From positions 1 to 8,168 of the forward strand of contig DAOUFY010000061.1 of assembly GCA_034429745.1 (NCBI GenBank): DNA of 8,168 bases. Reading direction: 5' to 3'. The translations under genes were made by a program, and so were the position numbers. Positions 1-7,600 of the stretch are shown here, in pieces (within the stretch, counting starts at the first letter, position 1; each line of letters starts with the position of its first letter). Source of the stretch: JBAXBF01 sp034429745 (GTDB taxonomy: Bacteria > Chloroflexota > Anaerolineae > Anaerolineales > DRKV01). The notes under the pieces were generated by a model, which did not search any database, was not told the origin of the DNA, and saw only the letters and a program-made list of their open reading frames with translations.

Positions 1-417
1 CCGGAATGGCTGAAGGAATTGGAAGAGCAGCCAGCTATGGCGGATACTGCCGATGGTGAGCGTCCGTCTGAAGAGCTGCCGGAGTGGTTGAAGGAGCTGG
101 AGGAGCAGCCTTCTGTGGCGGAAACAGCCGAAGGTGAGCGTCCGTCTGAAGAGCTGCCGGAGTGGCTGAAGGAACTAGAAGAACAGCCGATTATGGCGGA
201 AACAGCCGAAGGTGAGCGTCCGTCTGAAGAGCTGCCGGAGTGGTTGAAGGAGCTGGAGGAGCAGCCTTCTATGGCGGAAACAGCCGAAGGTGAACGTCCG
301 CCAGAGGAGTTGCCGGAGTGGCTGAAGGAGTTGGAAGAACAGCCGAGCTTGGCGGAAACAGCCGAAGGTGAGCGTCCGCCAGAGGAGTTGCCGACGTGGT
401 TGAAAGAGCTGGAGGAA
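1..417 (+). repeat. 78-bp in-frame tandem repeat, about 5 copies
   Basis: Units begin at 58, 136, 214, 292 and 370, each with GAG/GAA CGT CCG (Glu-Arg-Pro). A partial unit precedes 58, and the fifth unit decays after about 417. Each unit encodes 26 residues, with no spacers, all in the frame of the surrounding gene. By eye, the unit at 58 and the unit at 214 differ at one base of 78, while neighbouring units 58 and 136 differ at about nine and units 136 and 292 at about eleven. This points to a two-unit (156-bp) higher-order period in at least part of the array. The array is more GC-rich (about 58 % over bases 1-60) than the following part of the same gene (about 46 % over 421-540). The array continues upstream of the window, so the copy number is a minimum. 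Confidence 0.95.
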
Positions 418-1626
418 GAAGTGGCTAAAGCAGAGGCAGTCGAGCATTCTGCTGCAGTTGAAGTTATCTCTGATGTAATTGAAGAAGAACAACCTAGCAA
501 ACACGAAGTGGAATTGGGTGTTGAAGCGGTTGCAGAAGAAGTACCTGATTGGCTGATGGGTGCAGCAATTGAAGAAGAAGCTGAGGCAGGTATTCTCATA
601 CAAGATGAACTAGCTGCTAAAAGTCCTGAGGAGCAACAGATCGTTGATTGGACAGAAGAATATGTTTTTGAAGTGGAAGAAGCTCAATCCGTTCCTGTGC
701 TTGAGTCGGATGAAGGTTTACCTCAGTGGTTGGATAACATCATTGAAAGTACGGCGAGCGAAACTGTCGAAAATCAACCTGTTGAAGAAGCAATACCTCG
801 TGAAAGTGTTCTGCCTCAATGGCAAATGGTGGATGAAAGTTCTTTGCGTGAAGGAGAAGAGGAAAGTGAATTGCCCCAGCTTCAATTGAGTGAGCCGGAA
901 TTGCCCGTTTCGACTTTTGAGTCAGTTGATGCTGCGATCTCTTGGCTTGAGTCGGTAACTCAGCAAGATGAAAAAGAAGAAGGTGTCTTCCCAGGTCAAG
1001 AGTACGGAGAACCTCTGCCAACAAAGCCTGCCAAATGGGTGTTGGAAAAAGAAGTAAAAGAGGGGGAAGCTCAAAAAGATGTGCATGTTTCTGAAAGGAC
1101 AATGGAAAAGGCGACTGTATTGTCAGGAACTCCGTTGGTGATCAACTTGAATAAAGCATCTTTAAAAGACTTGGAAAAATTGCCGGGTGTTAATTTCCGC
1201 TTGGCGCTAAACATCATGAATTATCGGCAAACGCATGGTAAAATTCGCAGTATAGAGGAATTAAATCGTATTCCAAAATTAGATACTTCCCAATGGAAAA
1301 ACATTCCAATAAAAGTTGTGCTTGAGGATGAGGAAACCAAACAACCAACTGAAACAGCTTGTCTTGACGAGACGCAAGTGGTTATTGAACGAGCAATGGA
1401 TTTGATGTCTGAAGGCTATTTTGAACAAGCTATTGCCCCGTTGGCGGAATTAATCCGCAAGCGGATTCAGTTAGATAAGATCATTACTATGTTGAATAAA
1501 GCGATAGATCATCACCCCAAAGAGATTTTATTATGGCAAACACTAGGTGATGCTTATGTCAGGGCGGATCGTCTAAAAGAAGCGATTCGCGCTTATCAAC
1601 GAGCTGAAGAATTACTGGAAGGATAG
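1..1626 (+). CDS. Acidic PxWL-repeat protein with helix-hairpin-helix and C-terminal TPR (5' partial)
   Basis: The frame is open from base 1 and the repeat is already under way there, so the N-terminus lies outside the window; the TTG at 19 is not a credible start. Visible order: (1) bases 1-417, tandem 26-residue acidic units built around LPEWLKELEEQP; (2) about 418-1080, a Glu-rich linker with decayed motifs (VPDWL at 541, LPQWL at 718, LPQWQ at 811, a WLES at about 943); (3) about 1135-1320, a ComEA-like helix-hairpin-helix beginning VINLNKASLKDLEKLPGV; (4) about 1381-1626, a helical TPR segment ending in a clear TPR unit (LWQTLGDAYVRADRLKEAIRAYQRA). No membrane segment is visible. Proteins with short PxWL repeats and TPRs are familiar in Anaerolineae; their role is not established. 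A scaffold or protein-protein interaction role is inferred from the TPR and repeats. The hairpin lacks the usual GxG (LPGVNF), which weakens a DNA-binding prediction. The gene ends 12 bp before ndk and is probably co-transcribed with it. The reading frame is sure; the function is not. Confidence 0.85.
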   Translation, partial: PEWLKELEEQPAMADTADGERPSEELPEWLKELEEQPSVAETAEGERPSEELPEWLKELEEQPIMAETAEGERPSEELPEWLKELEEQPSMAETAEGERPPEELPEWLKELEEQPSLAETAEGERPPEELPTWLKELEEEVAKAEAVEHSAAVEVISDVIEEEQPSKHEVELGVEAVAEEVPDWLMGAAIEEEAEAGILIQDELAAKSPEEQQIVDWTEEYVFEVEEAQSVPVLESDEGLPQWLDNIIESTASETVENQPVEEAIPRESVLPQWQMVDESSLREGEEESELPQLQLSEPELPVSTFESVDAAISWLESVTQQDEKEEGVFPGQEYGEPLPTKPAKWVLEKEVKEGEAQKDVHVSERTMEKATVLSGTPLVINLNKASLKDLEKLPGVNFRLALNIMNYRQTHGKIRSIEELNRIPKLDTSQWKNIPIKVVLEDEETKQPTETACLDETQVVIERAMDLMSEGYFEQAIAPLAELIRKRIQLDKIITMLNKAIDHHPKEILLWQTLGDAYVRADRLKEAIRAYQRAEELLEG

Positions 1627-1638
1627 AAAGAGTATTGC

Positions 1639-2088
1639 ATGGAAAAAACACTTGTATTGATCAAACCAGATGGTGTCCAACGCGGACTCATAGGAGAAGT
1701 GATTTCTAGACTTGAAAGGCGCGGCTTACGCCTATTGGGAGCAAAATTTTTAATGGTCAGCCAAGCTCTTGCAGAACAGCATTATGCCGTTCATAAGGGC
1801 AAGCCATTTTATGAAAAGCTAATCCGTTACATTACTTCGGCGCCGGTATTAGCAATGGCGTGGGAAGGCCCAAAGGCTGTAGCAGCAGTTCGGCAAACAA
1901 TGGGAGCAACAAATCCAACAGAAGCTGCCCCTGGCACCTTGCGCCACGATTTTGCGCTTGAAATGGGCAGAAACCTTACCCATGCGTCTGATTCGGTAGA
2001 AAATGGAGAAATTGAAGTTGCTTTATGGTTTAAACCGGAAGAGCTCGTTTCATGGTCAAGGGCAGTAGATGCGTGGATTTTTGAATAA
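1639..2088 (+). CDS. ndk: Nucleoside diphosphate kinase
   Basis: A cytosolic enzyme that transfers the gamma-phosphate of ATP to (d)NDPs through a phosphohistidine intermediate, keeping NTP and dNTP pools balanced. The 149-residue length is normal for bacterial Ndk (about 135-150). The family landmarks are all present: Lys9 in TLVLIKPDGVQRG, Tyr49, Arg85, Thr91 in MGATNP, Arg102, Asn112, and the active-site signature NLTHASDS with catalytic His115. Minor oddities are SAP instead of the common SGP at 67-69 and RHD instead of R-G/A-D at 102-104; neither removes a catalytic residue. The ATG at 1639 gives the canonical N-terminus. A weak purine-rich AAAGAG lies six bases upstream (1627-1632), and a better AAGGA overlaps the end of the previous gene but is 15 bases away, so translational coupling to the upstream gene is plausible. 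Its 3' end overlaps the next gene by 20 bp. Confidence 0.98.
   Translation: MEKTLVLIKPDGVQRGLIGEVISRLERRGLRLLGAKFLMVSQALAEQHYAVHKGKPFYEKLIRYITSAPVLAMAWEGPKAVAAVRQTMGATNPTEAAPGTLRHDFALEMGRNLTHASDSVENGEIEVALWFKPEELVSWSRAVDAWIFE
2058..2062 (+). promoter_or_regulatory. Candidate ribosome binding site inside the ndk 3' end
   Basis: AAGGG lies six bases before the ATG at 2069 and supports that ATG as the start of the radical SAM gene. The only other in-frame candidate is TTG at 2081. The stronger purine run AAGAAGGAAGAA just after the ndk stop has no in-frame ATG, GTG or TTG at a usable distance downstream, so it cannot define the start. Confidence 0.5.
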
Positions 2089-4000
2089 GAAGGAAGAACA
2101 ATCAGCAGTTCAAAAAATCCTTGATACTATTCTCCCTTATGTAGAAAAACCAGGCCGTTATTGCGGTGGAGAGCTTAATCAAATTGTAAAATCATGGGAA
2201 GATACTCCCATAAAAACAGCCCTTGTATTTCCAGATATTTATGATTTAGGGATGGCAAACCTTGGGCTGGGGTTGCTTTATCATCAGATCAATCAGCGGA
2301 CTGACGCATTAGCAGAAAGAGTTTTTGCTCCTTGGGTGGATATGGAAGCACGCCTAAGAGAATTAGGTGTCCCGCTTTTTTCTTTGGAGTCTAAACGTCC
2401 ATTACGTCATTTTGATTTAATTGGTTTCTCCATTCCTTATGAAACCCTTTATACAAATGTACTGAATATCTTATCCTTGGCGCAAATTCCTCTTTTTAGT
2501 GATGAACGGGATGAAAGCTACCCACTGATTATAGCTGGCGGACAAACAACCTACAATCCGGAACCAATGTATTCATTTATGGATGCGTTCTTTATAGGTG
2601 AAGGAGAAGAAGGCATTCATGACATTATTGAGGTTCTTAAGGATTGTAAAATGCAAAGAGAATCTCGGCGTGTCTGCCTTGAAAAATTATCGGCGATAGA
2701 AGGGGTGTATGTACCTGCACTGTATCAAGAAACAAGGACAGCCGATCTTCAACCAAGCCTTACCCCCGTGGATAAGTCTGTTCCATATCCGGTACGCAAA
2801 CGCATCGTTGCTGAATTGCCTCCACCGCTTCTGAAGCCGATTGTGCCTTACGTAAGCGTTGTGCACGAAAGGATTACGATTGAGATAATGCGCGGTTGCA
2901 CGCGGGGGTGCCGCTTTTGTCATGCCGGCATGGTTAACCGACCCTTGCGCGAACGGAAGGTGAAGGATATTATTTTTGCTATCACCGAAGCACTTAAAAA
3001 CACTGGCTATGAAGAAGTGGGTTTGCTTTCTCTCTCTTCCTCGGATTATTCCCAAATACATGAGTTGATACAGGCGATAAAAGACCTGCAAAGCAGTCCT
3101 CAATTCAATCACCAACGATTGAGCATTTCATTGCCTTCGTTACGGGTAGAATCTTTTACACCGCAAGTCATGGAGGTGCTTCAGGAAAGCCGGCGGCATG
3201 GTTTTACACTGGCGCCCGAAGCAGCTACAGAACGGCTGCGTTGGGTGATCAATAAGCCATGGAGTGATGAGCAATTAATGCAGTCAATCCGTCAAGTGTT
3301 TGCTTTGGGGGCGGTAACGGTAAAATTGTATTTTATGATTGGTTTACCGACTGAAACAAAAGAAGACGTGCTGCAAATTGCTGCATTGTGCAAAGCGGTT
3401 CTTGAAGAAGGACGTAAGGTATGTGGCGGAAGAGTTCAAGTAAATGTTGGGGTAAGTACTTTTGTGCCCAAGCCGCATACGCCCTTTCAATGGTGCGCTT
3501 CAGATCCACCTGAGTTAATTCAAGAAAAACAAGAATTGCTTCGCCGCGAGTTGCGGCATAGGCAAATTAAACTTTCGTGGACAAATCCGGCAGAAACCAT
3601 GTTAGAAGCAGTGCTTTCACGCGGCAATCGGCAGTTGGCTCAAGCTATCTATTTAGCATGGAAAAAGGGCTGCAAGTTTGATGCTTGGCAAGATCACTTT
3701 AAAGCTCCTTTATGGCAAGAAGCTTATGAAGAAGCCGGAATAAATATTGCTGAGATTATTTACCGGAAGCGTAGTTTTGAAGAAAAGCTACCTTGGGAAC
3801 ATATTCATGCGGGGGTAGAAAAAAGTTTTCTTTATCGGGATTTTGAGTGGAGTCTGCAGGGCAAGATCCGAGCAGATTGCCGGACCGGTTGTTATAACTG
3901 CGGTATATTAACACGATTCAGGGATTTACCTCCTTCGCTTTGCCATAGCCGGGGTGTTGATTTTCAGCGCAATGGCAAGCTTTCAAAGGAAGAGACCTAA
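2069..4000 (+). CDS. TIGR03960-type radical SAM protein with B12-binding-like N-terminal domain
   Basis: 643 residues, close to the usual length of about 600 for this family. Residues about 15-40 carry the family N-terminus (ILPYVEKPGRYCGGELN). About 45-190 form a B12-binding-like Rossmann domain (ALVFPDIYDLGMANLG, AGGQTTYNPEP, FFIGEGEEG), but no DxHxxG cobalamin-ligand motif is visible. The radical SAM core follows: CTRGCRFC gives Cys277, Cys281 and Cys284, the CxxxCxxC ligands of the [4Fe-4S] cluster, with later motifs GLLSLSSSDY, LAPEAATERLR and KLYFMIGLPTET. The C-terminal part holds LPWEHIHAGV and a second cysteine set, Cys604, Cys608 and Cys611 (DCRTGCYNCG). The family should cleave SAM to a 5'-deoxyadenosyl radical; its substrate is not known. 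The start at 2069 gives a 20-bp overlap with ndk; TTG at 2081 would shorten it to 8 bp. The next gene is its standard partner in many genomes, lies in the same frame and begins 12 bp later. Confidence 0.95.
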   Translation: MRGFLNKKEEQSAVQKILDTILPYVEKPGRYCGGELNQIVKSWEDTPIKTALVFPDIYDLGMANLGLGLLYHQINQRTDALAERVFAPWVDMEARLRELGVPLFSLESKRPLRHFDLIGFSIPYETLYTNVLNILSLAQIPLFSDERDESYPLIIAGGQTTYNPEPMYSFMDAFFIGEGEEGIHDIIEVLKDCKMQRESRRVCLEKLSAIEGVYVPALYQETRTADLQPSLTPVDKSVPYPVRKRIVAELPPPLLKPIVPYVSVVHERITIEIMRGCTRGCRFCHAGMVNRPLRERKVKDIIFAITEALKNTGYEEVGLLSLSSSDYSQIHELIQAIKDLQSSPQFNHQRLSISLPSLRVESFTPQVMEVLQESRRHGFTLAPEAATERLRWVINKPWSDEQLMQSIRQVFALGAVTVKLYFMIGLPTETKEDVLQIAALCKAVLEEGRKVCGGRVQVNVGVSTFVPKPHTPFQWCASDPPELIQEKQELLRRELRHRQIKLSWTNPAETMLEAVLSRGNRQLAQAIYLAWKKGCKFDAWQDHFKAPLWQEAYEEAGINIAEIIYRKRSFEEKLPWEHIHAGVEKSFLYRDFEWSLQGKIRADCRTGCYNCGILTRFRDLPPSLCHSRGVDFQRNGKLSKEET

Positions 4001-4012
4001 CAATAAATCAAC

Positions 4013-4675
4013 ATGATCAGATTGCGCTTGCTCTTTGGAAAGACAGTTTGGATGCGTTATACGGCTCATTTGGATACTCAGCGTACTATGGAGCGTACAA
4101 TTCGCCGAGCTCAATTGCCGTTAGCTTACAGCGAGGGATACACTCCCCATGCTAAGATCCAATTTGCCTCTGCTTTGCCGCTTGGCTGCACAAGCATTGG
4201 AGAGCTAGCCGATATTTGGCTTACTGAAGAGATTCCTCCTGAAGAGTGCTTGAGGGCATTGACACATAGTGCTCCACCGGGTTTAGTATTTTTTCGCGTT
4301 TGGAATGTCCCCTTGAATGAGGAAAAGCTGCAAAGCAGAATCCGCAGTGCTGAGTATCGCTGCTTTTTATTAAAAAACCAAGATCAGTTGAGTCAGCGCA
4401 TAGATTCGTTGTTGGCTGAGACTAGCGTACCGTATAAGCGACGCGGACGCGAGATTGATTTGCGTTTGCTAATTGAACAATTATATATAGAAAAAAACTC
4501 ACCAAGCTCGGATCTGGAAGATGGGACAGAATGGCAAACAGGGCAGCAGTGCATTGCGATGCGCTTAAAAGCAGGAGAGGGAGGCAGCGGTCGTCCCGAC
4601 GAAGTGCTTGGGGCTCTGTCTATCCCTCTCCATGAAGCTCAAATTCAAAGGGTACGGATTATTCTCGGCGATTAG
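4013..4675 (+). CDS. TIGR03936/DUF2344 radical SAM-linked protein
   Basis: 220 residues, normal for this family. The diagnostic N-terminal block is clear: LRLLFGKTVWMRYTAHLDTQR, then RAQLPLAYSEGYTPHAKIQF and ASALPLGCTSIGELADIWL, which match the family pattern of SHLD, RA.LP..YS.GF.PH.K and A.ALPLG..S..E..D. The protein is known only as a companion of TIGR03960 radical SAM proteins, either adjacent or fused at their C-terminus; no reaction has been assigned. It may act as a substrate-binding or specificity partner (inference). The ATG at 4013 matches the family start. No Shine-Dalgarno is properly spaced: the nearest GGAAGAG (3988-3994) ends 18 bases upstream within the previous gene, so translation probably depends on coupling. 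It is in the same frame as the upstream gene, separated by TAA at 3998 and TAA at 4004. Its stop codon (TAG, 4673-4675) overlaps the stop of convergent rpoB. Confidence 0.93.
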   Translation: MIRLRLLFGKTVWMRYTAHLDTQRTMERTIRRAQLPLAYSEGYTPHAKIQFASALPLGCTSIGELADIWLTEEIPPEECLRALTHSAPPGLVFFRVWNVPLNEEKLQSRIRSAEYRCFLLKNQDQLSQRIDSLLAETSVPYKRRGREIDLRLLIEQLYIEKNSPSSDLEDGTEWQTGQQCIAMRLKAGEGGSGRPDEVLGALSIPLHEAQIQRVRIILGD

Positions 4676-7600
4676 GGGTAAAGATCTTCTCCTAAATCAG
4701 TCAAGCCGGTTTTCATTTTGGCGGGGCGGCGGTGCTCATCATCTTTACCAAAACGGATCACTTCGCCGTCGTCATTAACCGCTTCGACAGCTAAGCCAAG
4801 GCTTTGCAACTCTTTCACCAGCACGCGGAAAGCTGCTGGAATGCTTGGCTCTTCGATGGGCTGGTTTTTAATGATAGCCTCGTAGATGTTTACTCTGCCT
4901 TGTACATCATCTGATTTGACAGTGAGCATTTCTTGCAAGGTATGAGCTGCTCCATAAGCTTCGAGTGCCCATACTTCCATCTCACCAAAACGCTGGCCGC
5001 CAAATTGTGCTTTGCCTCCCAAAGGTTGTTGAGAGACCAAGCTGTACGGGCCTGTGGAGCGAGCGTGCACTTTATCTTCAACGAGGTGATGAAGCTTCAG
5101 CATGGTCATTACACCAACTGTAACAGGACGATCGTAATATTCACCGCTTTTTCCATCGCGCAGTCTTTGCTGTCCGAGGATAGGCATGGGATTGCCGGTG
5201 TTCAGCATGACTTGCTGAGCTTTCTCACGTAGTTCTTCATCAGATAACTCTTCAATATTTTCACCCATCTCATTAAGCCAAAGCCTCAGACAAGCGCGTA
5301 TGGCGCGGGCATCTTGTGCTTCGCGCTCTTCCACATCCAATTTTAAATCTTCAAAGGCGAGAATTTCATCTGGGTTGTAGCCTTTATCACGCAGCCATTC
5401 ACGCAGGGTAGCTCGTCGGGCGAAGATGGTATCCGATTTAATGTTGCTGATATCATAACCGCGAGATTTTAGCCACTGTTCGAGGTAAAGATTGCGCACT
5501 TCCTCGTCATCTTCTAGGTCTTCTGGAGAGACTGGTTGTGTCTTGATCCAATCCCACGCGATTTTTGTAATATCTTTCCAAGCTTTATCAATCATCCAAC
5601 TGCGGGCGAGCTCAGCCTCAATTTCACTTTCGGTAGCTCCGTCAAAAACAGGCACGACAGCTCGGAAGCCAAGTCGGTAAGATGCCCAGCCTAAGTGAGT
5701 TTCTAAAATTTGTCCGATGTTCATACGCCCCGGTACACCTGTGGGGTTGAGGATGATCTCAATAGGTGTTCCGTCTTCCATAAAGGGCATATCTTCGACA
5801 GGAACAACACGCGAGATGACGCCCTTATTGCCGTGGCGTCCTGCCATTTTGTCGCCTGCAGTAACTTTACGTCTCTGGGCGACAGAAACGCGCACCATAG
5901 TATCTACACCTGCTGAAAGGTCTGTATCGTCTCGGGTGAATACTTTTACATCTACAACCTTACCGCGTTCGCCATGCGGCATACGCAGGGATGTATCTTT
6001 AACATCGCGGGATTTTTCACCGAAAATAGCTCTCAACAAGCGTTCCTCAGGGGTTAACTCTTTTTCACCTTTAGGAGAGATTTTGCCTACGAGAATATTG
6101 TCGGGCCCCACTTCAGCACCGATGCGGATAATGCCGCGTTCATCGAGGTCTTTGATGGTATCTTCGCCAACATTGGGGATATCCCGCGTGATCTCTTCGG
6201 GACCAAGCCGGGTATCGCGAGATTCAATTTCATATTTTTCGATGTGAATGGAAGAATAAAAATCATCCTGAACTAATTTTTCAGAGATGACGATAGCATC
6301 TTCAAAGTTGGCTCCTTCCCAAGAAAGGAAAGCAACAATTACGTTTTGACCTAAAGCAAGCTCACCGCTGTCCGTAGAAGAAGAATCAGCAATGACATCT
6401 TTAACGCGGATTCTTTGTCCTTTGAAGACAGCCGGGCGTTGATCAATGCAGGTGCTTTGATTGGAACGCTGATACTTGCGTAAAGGATAGACTTTTTTCT
6501 CGCCAGAATCGGTTTTGACGACGATCTGATTGCCAACCACAGAGAGTACTTCGCCATTTTCTTCGGCGAGCACGACTTGCCCGGAATCAATGGCTGCGTA
6601 ATATTCCATGCCTGTTGATACTTGAGGAACATGGGGACACAGCAAAGGAACTGCTTGAGCTTGCATGTTCGAGCCCATCAAAGCGCGGTTGGCATCGTTA
6701 TGCTCTAGGAATGGAATCAACGCTGCACTGATGCCGACAATTTGCAGCGGACCAACATCCATGTAGTCTATTTTTTCTACATCTTCAAAGACAAAGTCGG
6801 AATGCTGACGAGAAGAGATGCGTTGGTTAACAAACTCGCGATATTTATTGAGTTTTGTGTTTGCTTGAGCTATGACAAATTTATCTTCTTCGTCCGCTGA
6901 AAGATAATAGACATCATCGGATACATAAGGTGTAATTAAGATAGGGACGGTGGACAAATCATCCCCATGGTTTTGGTAAGCTTTGCGGATCCTTTCCAGA
7001 AGATTCTTATTTAGTCTTGTACCACTTTCTGCCAGCACTTCTCCAGTTTGAGGGTCAGCGATGGTCTGGCGCAGCGAGCGATCAATGAGCCGATCGTCGC
7101 TAAGTGGAAGGTGGTGATAAACCTTTCGATAAGGAGTTTCAATGAATCCATATTCGTTGACTCGCGCGTAACAAGCTAAACGACCGATGAGACCAATATT
7201 AGGACCTTCTGGGGTTTCAATGGGGCAGATACGACCATAGTGTGAGTGGTGCACATCACGCACGTCAAAGCCGGCGCGTTCACGGCGCAAGCCGCCCGGC
7301 CCCAGGGCAGAGAGGGTGCGTTTATGCCGCAGTTCTGAGAGAGGATTGGTTTGATCCATAAATTGTGAGAGTTGGCTAGAGCCAAAGAACTCGCGCAAGG
7401 ATGTAACCACAGGTCGGATATTGATGAGGGTAATTGGAGAAATCATATCCTGCTCTCGAATGGACATTCTCTCTTTTATGATGCGTTCCATTCTTCTTAA
7501 TCCCACCCGCAGTTTGTTTTGGATCAATTCTCCAACAGTTTTTGCCCGGCGGTTTCCGAGATGATCAATGTCGTCTTTTTGTTCTTTTCCATTATTGATG

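Noticed and set aside
19..21. TTG as a start codon of the first gene
   Set aside because: The frame is open to base 1 and already encodes PEWLKE of the same repeat, so the gene begins outside the window.
1..417. CRISPR array
   Set aside because: The units are 78 bp, directly contiguous without unique spacers, and stay in frame inside a long coding region.
175..603. 142-codon open frame on the minus strand opposite the repeat
   Set aside because: It is the complement of the Glu/Leu-rich repeat and reads as Phe/Leu/Arg low-complexity sequence; a shadow.
2081..2083. TTG as the start of the radical SAM gene
   Set aside because: The ATG at 2069 is a stronger start codon with AAGGG six bases before it; TTG remains a minor alternative.
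4591..4602. Inverted repeat TCGTC-CC-GACGA as a terminator for rpoB
   Set aside because: The stem is only five pairs with a two-base loop and no following T-run, within the DUF2344 coding sequence.
4674..4693. Imperfect palindrome centred on AAGATCTT as a terminator between the convergent genes
   Set aside because: It has no loop, several mismatched arm positions and no T-run on either strand; it also lies inside the rpoB coding region.
5717..6247. 176-codon open frame on the plus strand inside rpoB
   Set aside because: It is antisense to a conserved part of rpoB, has Ser/Arg-rich low-complexity composition typical of shadow frames, and matches no family I recognise.
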